Program-made: the position numbers and the translations under genes
Shown here: in pieces, positions 25,644 to 33,274 of the stretch
How positions within the stretch are numbered: position 1 is the stretch's first letter
Layout: every line of letters begins with the position of its first letter
Notes under the pieces: generated by a model
What the model was told of the DNA's origin: nothing
Seen by the model: only the letters and a program-made list of their open reading frames with translations
Databases searched by the model: none
Origin: Robertmurraya andreesenii
Lineage (GTDB): Bacteria; Bacillota; Bacilli; Bacillales; Cytobacillaceae
NCBI RefSeq assembly: GCF_030813005.1
Contig: NZ_JAUSTU010000002.1
Span: 124,001-188,000, forward strand
Direction of reading: 5' to 3'
Length of the DNA stretch: 64,000 nt

Positions 25644-25667
25644 CACGGGGACGGTTCTCCCGCTTCC
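25644..25667 (+). repeat. REP palindrome copy 5, right part (left part at 24139-24149)
   Basis: CACGGGGACGG/TTCTCCCGCTTCC follows the IS256; the other part GAAGCACGGGGA lies before it. Before insertion this REP marked one border of the comM-RAYT segment. Confidence 0.85.
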
Positions 25668-25720
25668 AACCATAAAGTTGATAGCTTGGTTTTTTTTGAT
25701 TTTCATTATAAATATTAAAG

Positions 25721-25768
25721 AAAAAGAGGAGAGCTGATTATCATTAGTATAGAAATAGCTCTCCTTTT
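25721..25768 (-). terminator. Terminator after comM
   Basis: AGGAGAGCT and AGCTCTCCT arms around a loop of about 21 bases, with T-runs on both sides, so bidirectional. It has a near copy at 29895-29945. Confidence 0.85.
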
Positions 25769-25829
25769 AACCTCTCATCGTTTTTATTTAACTGAATAGT
25801 TCTCCCAATCTTCCTCCTGAGCTAGTTCG

Positions 25830-27368
25830 TTACTCCCTCACGATTTGCTTCCTTCTCTCTTTTCGGTAATGTTCATTAGACTGAATCATCGACATGGCTT
25901 CCCAGAGAGATTCCTCAGATAAATGCTCCTCTTCTTTTAAGTCAGAGATGGTTCTTGCCAAACGAAGGAGTTTTACCTGGACTCGATTGCTCCACTGTTT
26001 TTTCATAGACATTTGCATCATAAGTTGTTTCACCCTGTCAGAAGGAGGTGATGTCTTCAGTAATAACTCATATGAAACACGGCCGTTACAAATCTCCCTG
26101 CCGTACCTTTCGTATTGCCGTATCCGTGCTGCTTGAACCCTTTCTCGTATGGAGGCCGATGTTTCAATTGAAGCATTCAGGTTCCCATCCATTTTTACGG
26201 AATTTAGAAAAAGAGTAATATCAAAGCGATCGCGAATTGGACCTGACAGGCGCCCTTGATAGGATTGAATTTGTTTATCAGTGCACGTGCAATAATGGGT
26301 GTGAGAGCCTAAGTATCCACAAGGACATGGATTCATAGCACCTATCAACAGAAATGCTGCTGGATACGTGACAATTGAACGAGCGCGGCTAATCGTTACT
26401 TTTCCTGTCTCAATCGGCTGTCTCAGCATATCTAGAGTTTTCTTTGGGAATTCTGCCATTTCATCAAGGAATAAGACGCCACGGTGAGCTAACGAAATTT
26501 CTCCAGGCTTTGGATTTTGGCCTCCACCGATTATAGCCACACTTGATGCGGAGTGATGTGGACTCCGAAAAGGTGGTTCATTTATTACTCCAATTTCCAT
26601 ACCGGCTAGTTGGTATAAACTGATCTTTTCAAGTTGGGATTCATTCGAGAGAGGAGGCAAAATAGAAGGGAAGGTTTCTGCTAACAGACTTTTTCCACAA
26701 CCAGGTGGTCCTGTCATAAATACATGGTGCTCTCCAGCTGATGCTACTTCAAAAGACCGCTTGGCAAAAGAATGGCCAATAATATCGCTGAAATCTCTAT
26801 CAAAGGAACGTTCACTATTCCCCACATCCTTTTCGGGGGATCTCAGATGAAGAATGCTCTGCCCTGAAAGATGTTTGACTACCTCATGTAGTGATGAGAC
26901 ATAAACGATTTCTATTCCATCCATCCTCATATCTGGGAGATTTGCATCATAGGGCATATACAGTAGAGAAAACCCAAGTTTCTTAGCTGCAAGTGCTGCT
27001 GCAAGTAAGCCATCAAAAGGGTGAATTGTACCATCAAGGGAAAGTGCGCCAATAAAGCACGTAGATGCTGAAATCTTAGATTGTATCACGCCTTTGCTTT
27101 TTAGTATTCCAATGGCGATCGGTAAATCAAAAATTGGACCATTCTTTTTTTGTTCTGATGGCAATAAATTAACCACAATTTTTTGATCAATTAATTCCTG
27201 TCCAAATGAATATAAAGCGGAAGTTACTCGTTCTTTTGATTCCTTTACGGAAGTATCTGGTAAACCTACAATGAGAAAGGTCTCTATACCGTCAAGTATT
27301 TGAACCTCAACTTGCACATGATATCCCTCTACTCCCTTTAAACCAATACTCATTATTTTTGAAATCAT
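25830..27368 (-). CDS. comM: YifB/ComM-family Mg-chelatase-like AAA+ ATPase
   Basis: The 512-aa protein has an N-terminal Lon-like/ChlI domain (MISKIMSIGLKGVEGYHVQV), Walker A GPPGCGKSLLAETF near aa 217, Walker B GVLFLDEMAEF near aa 300, MNPCPCGYLG with Cys-rich insert, sensor RDRFDI, and a C-terminal lid with RERVQAARIRQYERYG. ComM homologues are hexameric helicases promoting branch migration during natural transformation. I choose ATG 27368, with AGGAGGTTT just before it; a longer frame to 27449 runs into the RAYT gene. Its start is 10 bp after the RAYT stop, so the two are probably cotranscribed. A decayed fragment lies at 5360-5825. Confidence 0.9.
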   Translation of the reverse strand: MISKIMSIGLKGVEGYHVQVEVQILDGIETFLIVGLPDTSVKESKERVTSALYSFGQELIDQKIVVNLLPSEQKKNGPIFDLPIAIGILKSKGVIQSKISASTCFIGALSLDGTIHPFDGLLAAALAAKKLGFSLLYMPYDANLPDMRMDGIEIVYVSSLHEVVKHLSGQSILHLRSPEKDVGNSERSFDRDFSDIIGHSFAKRSFEVASAGEHHVFMTGPPGCGKSLLAETFPSILPPLSNESQLEKISLYQLAGMEIGVINEPPFRSPHHSASSVAIIGGGQNPKPGEISLAHRGVLFLDEMAEFPKKTLDMLRQPIETGKVTISRARSIVTYPAAFLLIGAMNPCPCGYLGSHTHYCTCTDKQIQSYQGRLSGPIRDRFDITLFLNSVKMDGNLNASIETSASIRERVQAARIRQYERYGREICNGRVSYELLLKTSPPSDRVKQLMMQMSMKKQWSNRVQVKLLRLARTISDLKEEEHLSEESLWEAMSMIQSNEHYRKERRKQIVRE

Positions 27369-27378
27369 ATTAAACCTC

Positions 27379-28155
27379 CTAAGCTTTAAAAATAAGATTG
27401 GCGGATATTCCCAAAATTCTTGCTGCTTGCCTTTGTGACACACCTTCAATTGTTTTTACTTTTTTCAGAATCTCATTTCTTTCTAGTCTTGGTAAGCTTT
27501 TAACATGAGCGATTTCAACCCCGTAAAGAAACTTCTTAATTTCTGACCGAGCCTCATCGTCTGATAACCTTCTCATATACTCAAAGTCATCTAAGCAATT
27601 ATCATTATTCTGCTTTTCATTGAATTCTTTAAATCTCTTTATCGCAACCCTCTCCACTTTTGAAAACATGTTTATTACGAAATTTCTTTCAATCAAGTTG
27701 TTGAAGATGGTTTGTATATCGTAATAGGCCTGACAACTGCTCCACTTCCACTCCTCAACCTTATGCACCATCCCCGCTTTTACAGGATTTTGGTGGATAT
27801 ATCTTACTACCGTTCGTAAATAAGTATCAGTTTCGACGTTTTCACTTTTAAATCTATCTTGAAAAAGATGCCCTGTTGTTTTGTATTTCCAGTTGTAATA
27901 CATGGCATAACTGACAGCAATTCTTTTCATCGTTGTTGAAAGTTCCTCATTTCCTTCCCTAATAAGAAGGTGTACATGATTCCCCATCAGACACCATGCA
28001 TAGACGATCAATTGTGACCGATTCTTATATTTTTCTAAAATAGTCGCATATTTAAATCGGTCTTCTTCATCATGAAAAATTTCCTGACGGTTCGCTCCTC
28101 TCCACACAATATGATAGATACCACTTTTGCTTTTTTCTCTAGCAGTTCGAGGCAC
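27379..28155 (-). CDS. REP-associated tyrosine transposase (RAYT, Y1/HUH family)
   Basis: The 258-aa protein starts with GTG behind GGAGGTGATCCC. It has the Y1_Tnp fold: SGIYHIVWRGANRQEIF near aa 10, the HUH motif GNHVHLLI near aa 57, and the catalytic-Tyr segment TYLRTVVRYIHQNPVKAG near aa 115. A C-terminal helix-turn-helix (SQRQAARILGISANLI) is present, as in several RAYTs. RAYTs cut and join REP hairpins, and about nine REP-like palindromes occur within 30 kb, so this enzyme is the natural candidate for their spread. It lies directly upstream of comM. Confidence 0.92.
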   Translation of the reverse strand: MPRTAREKSKSGIYHIVWRGANRQEIFHDEEDRFKYATILEKYKNRSQLIVYAWCLMGNHVHLLIREGNEELSTTMKRIAVSYAMYYNWKYKTTGHLFQDRFKSENVETDTYLRTVVRYIHQNPVKAGMVHKVEEWKWSSCQAYYDIQTIFNNLIERNFVINMFSKVERVAIKRFKEFNEKQNNDNCLDDFEYMRRLSDDEARSEIKKFLYGVEIAHVKSLPRLERNEILKKVKTIEGVSQRQAARILGISANLIFKA

Positions 28156-28982
28156 GGGATCACCTCCACTTTGTTATATGATATTTATTCATTAAAGGGG
28201 GATTAATAGATTCAAGGAATTAGTTTCTTTTTAATATTCTTTCATCAGCAGAGTAGATTTTTTGCTTTAGGGAATGGTTGGGGAAGTGAATTATAACGCT
28301 TGATGAATTACGGTCTAAGGGAAAGGCTCAGTAAATCTGATTAAAATTAGAATTTTTTACGTGGATAGTTTACAAAAAGAGGTCTTACGTGTGTAACAGA
28401 ATAATGTTGAGAAAAGTAATGATCTGATTCTATCATATCCTATTCTAAAACATATTTCATTGCCAATTTTGAATAATTGGTCAACATTTTGATTCTGAAG
28501 TGTTTTACAAGCAAGCCTGCCAACACCTTTCTCATCACCTACAACTCTCATCTAAATAAAATATAAAGGCATGGAGGAGAATGGTCATTATGTATTCAAA
28601 ATTTTTTCTAGGGTAATTAGATATCCACCATTATAAAAAACTGATACACGTATCGTATTAGGACGTGCAACAGGATTATATTAGGCTCTTTTCTCAAACA
28701 TTGTTGCTTTTGGATAATATAATCAAGCTAAACTAGTGATTTTGCTCGTATAATTATTAATGAGACGGAGAAACGAGCTGCTTGCAAAATGCGTATCACA
28801 TGCTACGTATAAAGAGGAATGGCTGGCATTAGAGCCATTCCAAAACAACAATCCGTACGAAAACAGCCTCATATTATATCTCTTATTTGGATATAGGCTT
28901 TCAAAAAAAAACACGGAAATCCCACTCCGTAAGGATGCCCATATTTGAAAGCCTATACGTCTACCAATCAAAGCTGGTTGTA
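28156..28982. other. Non-coding flank of RAYT
   Basis: No gene supported. Parts (28299-28490, 28880-28982) recur in decayed form at 5826-6101. A pair of arms GGCTTTCAAA / TTTGAAAGCC (about 28886-28960) could form a long hairpin just before the REP at 28983. Open frames here are short and lack ribosome sites. Confidence 0.5.
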
Positions 28983-29011
28983 GGAAGCGGGAGAACCGTC
29001 CCTGTGCTTCC
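28983..29011 (-). repeat. REP palindrome copy 6
   Basis: GGAAGCGGGAGAACC/GTCCCTGTGCTTCC. It forms the outer border of the comM-RAYT segment, inverted relative to copy 5. Confidence 0.9.
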
Positions 29012-29091
29012 CATAAAACACAGAAAGAAGGCGCTTCTGAGATTTTACTCTTCACCGTGTTCCTTCTTTCATTCGGTTACTGCGAACTAAG

Positions 29092-29122
29092 GTGGGACGG
29101 GGTACCTGTCCCCGTGCTTCTC
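29092..29122. repeat. REP variant with GGTACCTG core
   Basis: GTGGGACGGGGTACC/TGTCCCCGTGCTTCTCC. It keeps one REP end but has GGTACC in the middle, linking the REP family with the GGTACC palindromes at 46257, 50358 and 57831. Confidence 0.6.
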
Positions 29123-29155
29123 CATGTGCCTCTAGATAATTAGAATATTTTTATG

Positions 29156-29298
29156 TATAATGGATATAGATAAAGAGAGAAGTGCGCTAACACTTCTCCC
29201 TACAGCTGCTACCGTCAGGGTGGTGGTTGTCTGAAGAATTAATTTTTATTATGAGAACCACCCCTTAGCTTGTGACGGCGCGGGGTGGTTTTCTTGTT
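29156..29298 (+). ncRNA. Candidate small RNA with strong terminator
   Basis: TATAAT at 29156-29161 with a weak -35-like TAGATA 17 bp upstream. The transcript would start near 29168, contain a hairpin AGAAGTG/CACTTCT, and end at the terminator formed by AACCACCCC and GGGGTGGTT with TTTTCTT (about 29262-29296). The layout resembles the antisense RNA of type I toxin-antitoxin loci, but I find no convincing toxin frame on the other strand. Function unknown. Confidence 0.35.
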
Positions 29299-29463
29299 AT
29301 CTAGTACGTTATTTCGAAAGATATGTGCCGCAATTTCACGGACAATTCCTTTCGAAATTTCACTTCATCACCACATGGCTCTATTAACATAGGCTAGCAC
29401 TTTCTCATACTGGGACGAGAAAAGCTATCCCCTTGCCCCTCATGGAACCATACACACCTATTA

Positions 29464-29491
29464 GGAAGCGGGAGAACCGTCCCTGTGCTTC
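29464..29491 (-). repeat. REP palindrome copy 7
   Basis: GGAAGCGGGAGAACC/GTCCCTGTGCTTC. It truncates the IS21 transposase fragment that follows. Confidence 0.9.
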
Positions 29492-29802
29492 TTACGAAAC
29501 TTCTTCTTTTGTTTAAAATCTTCTAGTAACCATTCATCAACGATATGTTTAATTGGATCCATAACTGGAGAGGGTCTATTCTGCTTAGGTTTAGCCTCTG
29601 GGCTGAAATCCTCCTGCTCTGTATACTTCTTTACCGTCCTAGGATCTCTTCCTATTCTCTTACCTATCTCCGAATAGTTCCCATCTTTCGTATTTACTTC
29701 ATGTCTGATATAATTAATCTCGGCCACTGCCAACATCTCCTTAATACCTCCTGCACTTGGTTGTCCCAACAGGAAGTGTATGTGTATTTTGGAATGTTGA
29801 CA
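29492..29802 (-). pseudogene. IS21-family remnant: 5' end of istA
   Basis: From ATG 29736 (AGGAGG 12 nt before) it reads MLAVAEINYIRHEVNTKDGN, then YSEIGKRIGRDPRTVKKY, the helix-turn-helix of IstA, and stays in frame to about codon 80, where the REP at 29464-29491 cuts it; the REP then codes the meaningless end HRDGSPAS. The element end TGTCAACATTCC starts at 29802 on the minus strand. The rest of istA and istB are gone. Confidence 0.85.
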
Positions 29803-29814
29803 AGTGGTTTTTTT

Positions 29815-29848
29815 AATTTATGCAGGCCCCTAGGGGCCTGCATAAATT
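29815..29848. repeat. Perfect 34-bp palindrome
   Basis: Arms AATTTATGCAGGCCCCT and AGGGGCCTGCATAAATT with no loop. A run of eight T lies on its left side, so it could terminate minus-strand transcripts poorly, or mark the target of the IS21 inserted 12 bp away. Confidence 0.9.
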
Positions 29849-29894
29849 GAATGCCATAACCCTCATTTATATGATGCCATAAACAATGAGAGGT

Positions 29895-29945
29895 TAAAAG
29901 GAGAGCTATTTCTATACTAATGATAATCAGCTCTCCTCTTTTTCT
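29895..29945 (+). terminator. Bidirectional terminator, copy of the comM terminator
   Basis: AAAAGGAGAGCT and AGCTCTCCTCTTTTT arms around a loop of about 21 bases. Confidence 0.75.
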
Positions 29946-29997
29946 TTAATATTTATGATGATAATCAAATAAAAACCAAGTTATCAACTTTATGGTT

Positions 29998-30026
29998 GGA
30001 AGCAGGAGAACCGTCCCTGTGCTTCC
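29998..30026 (-). repeat. REP palindrome copy 8
   Basis: GGAAGCAGGAGAACC/GTCCCTGTGCTTCC, immediately downstream of the expressed S-layer gene terminator and equivalent in position to copy 5 behind the cassette. Confidence 0.9.
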
Positions 30027-30065
30027 AAAAGAAAAGCTCCGCGGAGATTTCTCTCCACAGAGCTT
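30027..30065 (-). terminator. Terminator of the expressed S-layer gene
   Basis: AGCTCTGTGGAGAGA and TCTCCGCGGAGCT arms on the minus strand, followed by TTTTCTTTT. Same hairpin as behind the cassette. Confidence 0.85.
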
Positions 30066-30142
30066 TCCATATCTTGAAAGACTTAATGTCTACCAATCCA
30101 TTACTTATGAGATATAGAAAATATCTCATTATTAATACTTTC

Positions 30143-32773
30143 TTATTTTGCTACATTAACAGATACATTAGCCTTAACAGTAACACCATTTGCATCCTTA
30201 ATGTCTGCATCTCCACCTGAAAGTGTCTTAACTGTTACTGTACCAGTAGTTGCAGTTGCCCAGTTTGATGCACCAGGATTAATTGTAATAATTAAGTCCT
30301 TTCCAGAAACTGAAGCTGTATGAGTTGCATCTCCTGCAGCAAATGTTGTAGTACCATTAGAAACCTCTAGGTCATCTAAAATATCTGTAACATTAGTAAA
30401 TACTGTTCCAGTTGCAATATTTTCATTGAAAGTAAGTTTTAAGATATTAGCACCTATTAAGCTTGCGCTTTGTAAAACTGCAGGAGTATTATCTTGAACT
30501 TTTACAGTAGCAGATGTTGAAACTACAACTTTACCACCAGCAGTATTAACATTTGAAACACCTAAAGTCGCATTGTTTGCTGAAGTAGAGCCACCAACAG
30601 CACCAACATCAACTGAATTTGCTGGTAAAATTATATTTACAAGTTTTTTAGTTGAGTCAGCAAAGTAAATGTCTGTACCCTCTGGAAGTACTCGGCCATC
30701 TAGAGTATAGTTTGTTCTGTCTAAAGCAGAGTTGTTAACAGCATCATTATACTCTACACGGAACTGGTTGTTAGTTCCATTTAGGTTAGTAATTGTTGCT
30801 TTTAGGTTTGAACTTGTTGCAGATACAGTTGCATTAACTGTAACAACATCAGCTGTGTTAGTATGGCTATCAGCAACTGTACCAGAATTAAGGCGTACAG
30901 TATAAGTTCCTGCTGCTAAATCAACAGTATTATCTGGAGAAATTCGTAAAACTTTATTATCTCCGTTTGCATCAGCAATAATACCAACAATTGCGTTTCC
31001 ACCATTCATTGCTACTGCTACGCCATCTTTGCGTAATGTAACATTAGCATTTGAAGTACCTGCAACTAGGTTTGTGATTACTTCATCAAATGTAACAAGA
31101 ATGTATTTTCCATCATTTGATACTGCAGCAGAAACTGCTTTAGGTCCAGTAACATCCTTATTCATTGTCACTGATTGTGTAGTAGTACCTAGTTTTTTAC
31201 CGAAAACATCTGTAATTACGTTATTTGCAAAAACAAATGTTACGCTCTTGCTAGTTGCAGATCCGTAGAAATAATTAGGAGCTGTATAGCCTACTCCAAA
31301 AGTAGCAATAATTGTTTTTCCAGAGCTATCATCTGTATCTTTAGCAAATGCAACATTTGCTGCAGAAACTGCTTGACCGTCGATTAAAGCGCTAATTGCA
31401 CCATCGATAGTAGTATTGTTACTTTGAATTGTTTTGTTAAGAACAATCTTAACTGAATTAGAGCTTAATTGTGTAGTTGAAACAACTTGTAAATCTGATT
31501 GGTCGTCAGTAATTACAACACTACCATTGTATGCTGTTAGAAGATTTCCAGCATAATCAGCTCCACCAGAAATATAAACTGAAGCAGTAGTTCCAGCTGC
31601 CAATGAAGCAGGCTTCGCTACAGAAAATTTAGTGTTGTTTGAGTTTGCTACTGGAGATAATCCTGTCAAAGGGGCACCGTTTACACGTAGTACTTCCGGT
31701 GCAGCAGTTACAGGTTCTGAAGTAGTTACTTCGATATTTCCAGTTGTTGGGTTAAACTCGACTTTGCTAATTGTTGGTGCTACTTTATCAGAAGCAGTAA
31801 CAGTTGTAGCATAAGCTTTTAACGCTTCGTCTTTTGTTGTTTTTACAGAATCGGAAATCGTTAATGCATAAGTACCGTCAAAGAAAGTAGTGCTAGCAGC
31901 AGATAAAGTTAAAGTTTTTCCATCTTCACTTAATTTCCCTGTAACACTTGTTACGTTTTTATTAGGATTGTTAGAGTCAGCAACTGTACGAGAAACTGTT
32001 ACAGTCCCAGCAGCTAATGTACCATTTGTAGTATTAGAAATAATTGTAGATGTTTTAACAGCTTGGCTAAACTTAACTTCAAGTTGCTTAGCGTTAATCG
32101 CACTTACACTAACAACCTTAGCTTCAGTTGTTTCAACTGCTACACGCTCAGAAGGAACTTCTGTACGGTGTACGAATACAGCTGCTTGTGCACGAGTAAC
32201 GTTTTGGTTTGGACCAAATTTACCAGTAGCAACACCTTCTACAACTCCAAGGCTAGCAAGGATTTCTACTTCTGCTTTACCCCAGTCGTTGTTGTCAGTG
32301 AAATTGATGACAGCTGCATCATCTTTCTTAAGGTTATAAGCAGTAACAACCATTTTCGCCATTTCTTGACGAGTGATTTTGTTTTCTGGATTGAATTTGC
32401 CATTGTAACCATTGATTACGCCTGGCTTTTCTTTTTGAATTGCTGCAACGTACTTAGAAGCCCAGTGGTTCTTAGTATCAGCAAAGTCAGTTTTTGCATT
32501 GTCATCGATCTTAAGATCAAGAGCTAAAGCAAGAACTTTTGCCGCTTGAGCACGAGTTAAGCTATCGTTTGGAGCGAAAGTTCCATTTGGATGTCCTTCG
32601 ATTGCTCCTTTACCTACTAGGTAATCAACAGCTTTTGTAGCCCAGCTAGGAATTGTGTCTGTGAATTTCTTTTCAGCTGCAAATCCAGCTGCTGGTGCAA
32701 CTGCTGATGCTACTACTGCAGCTGTAACAGCAGATGCTACGAACTTACGGTGTTTCTTTGATTGGTAAGCCAT
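30143..32773 (-). CDS. S-layer protein with three SLH domains (expressed form)
   Basis: The 876-aa protein starts at ATG 32773 with GGGAGG 11 nt upstream; the longer frame to 32806 is not needed. It has a signal peptide (MAYQSKKHRKFVASAVTAAV, cleavage after AAGFAA) and three SLH domains at about aa 22-65, 80-127 and 140-185 (FADTKNHWASKYVAAI; NGYNGKFNPENKITRQEMAK). The body from S224-A-I-N is made of SbsA/Ig-like modules starting with APTISKVEF. SLH domains bind pyruvylated wall polymer; the body should form the outer lattice. The body is the part that could be exchanged with the cassette at 21789. Very low Cys content, typical of S-layers. Confidence 0.93.
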   Translation of the reverse strand: MAYQSKKHRKFVASAVTAAVVASAVAPAAGFAAEKKFTDTIPSWATKAVDYLVGKGAIEGHPNGTFAPNDSLTRAQAAKVLALALDLKIDDNAKTDFADTKNHWASKYVAAIQKEKPGVINGYNGKFNPENKITRQEMAKMVVTAYNLKKDDAAVINFTDNNDWGKAEVEILASLGVVEGVATGKFGPNQNVTRAQAAVFVHRTEVPSERVAVETTEAKVVSVSAINAKQLEVKFSQAVKTSTIISNTTNGTLAAGTVTVSRTVADSNNPNKNVTSVTGKLSEDGKTLTLSAASTTFFDGTYALTISDSVKTTKDEALKAYATTVTASDKVAPTISKVEFNPTTGNIEVTTSEPVTAAPEVLRVNGAPLTGLSPVANSNNTKFSVAKPASLAAGTTASVYISGGADYAGNLLTAYNGSVVITDDQSDLQVVSTTQLSSNSVKIVLNKTIQSNNTTIDGAISALIDGQAVSAANVAFAKDTDDSSGKTIIATFGVGYTAPNYFYGSATSKSVTFVFANNVITDVFGKKLGTTTQSVTMNKDVTGPKAVSAAVSNDGKYILVTFDEVITNLVAGTSNANVTLRKDGVAVAMNGGNAIVGIIADANGDNKVLRISPDNTVDLAAGTYTVRLNSGTVADSHTNTADVVTVNATVSATSSNLKATITNLNGTNNQFRVEYNDAVNNSALDRTNYTLDGRVLPEGTDIYFADSTKKLVNIILPANSVDVGAVGGSTSANNATLGVSNVNTAGGKVVVSTSATVKVQDNTPAVLQSASLIGANILKLTFNENIATGTVFTNVTDILDDLEVSNGTTTFAAGDATHTASVSGKDLIITINPGASNWATATTGTVTVKTLSGGDADIKDANGVTVKANVSVNVAK
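32084..32105 (-). other. Candidate recombination site inside the expressed S-layer gene
   Basis: On the minus strand AAGTGCGATTAAC, GC, TAAGCAA, coding S-A-I-N-A-K-Q just after the third SLH domain. It matches the cassette site at 21788-21809 in 20 of 22 bases, inverted in the chromosome and in the same codon phase. Confidence 0.55.
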
Positions 32774-33274
32774 AAGTCTAATATCCTCCCTTAATATAAA
32801 ATACATAAATTATTGACTAGTTTCCGAGATTTTTTATGCCATTGTTCGGGAGAACCCTTGCTCTTGACGTATGTATAAACCTCACAAACTAGTTAAACCC
32901 AATGTAAAGCAGATGAATACAAGACTAAGTATAAGTGACAAAAAATGGTGAGTCAACTTTTTTCTCATTTTCCAGTAATCTTATATTCTTGTTTTATTTA
33001 CCTGTTACTCCTTTATCTTACCTTATTTGTGGGGATTTTCAACAGGTAATAGTTGCTAGTTTCCTATAAACTATCATATTTTGGTGTAATTTGTCTATTA
33101 ATAACTATTTCATTTCCCAAATTAGCCATAATTATAACAATTTTACCATCTAGTGTCTACTATTCTTCATGATTTTGTCTTCTATTTGTTACACAACTGT
33201 AAACGAACAGGTTTCGATATCGTGATAGAATAATAATCAGAGATTTAGTCGAAACTTGTCCAGGAGTTGATGCT
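32774..33274 (-). promoter_or_regulatory. Long AT-rich leader and promoter region of the S-layer gene
   Basis: About 500 bp without a gene between the divergent S-layer gene and the NlpC/P60-SLH gene. Long untranslated leaders are common for S-layer genes. A repeated AAACTAG/CTAGTTT pair (near 32817 and 32887) could pair in the leader. I could not fix a -35/-10 pair. The right end holds the start region of the divergent gene. Confidence 0.45.

Larger units (their letters stand above)
24020..25790. repeat. Left arm of a large inverted repeat (partner 29886-30110), split by IS256
   Basis: Leaving out the IS256 (24150-25643), this DNA is [S-layer terminator]-REP-[AT-rich spacer]-[AGGAGAGCT terminator]. 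The same order occurs reversed at 29886-30110, with roughly 85-90% identity by eye. The two arms enclose comM, RAYT and the IS21 remnant. Confidence 0.8.
29886..30110. repeat. Right arm of the large inverted repeat (partner 24020-25790)
   Basis: Order: terminator (29895-29945), spacer, REP (29998-30026), S-layer terminator (30027-30065), then TTAATGTCTACCAATCC. All parts recur reversed at 24040-25790 around the IS256. Confidence 0.8.

Noticed and set aside
27369..27449. N-terminal 27-residue extension of ComM.
   Set aside because: It overlaps the RAYT coding end, and AGGAGG lies just before the ATG at 27368, which begins the conserved sequence.
31029..32527. Several plus-strand frames of 60-154 aa inside the S-layer gene.
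   Set aside because: They are antisense shadows of a long repetitive coding sequence with strong codon bias; composition is unnatural.
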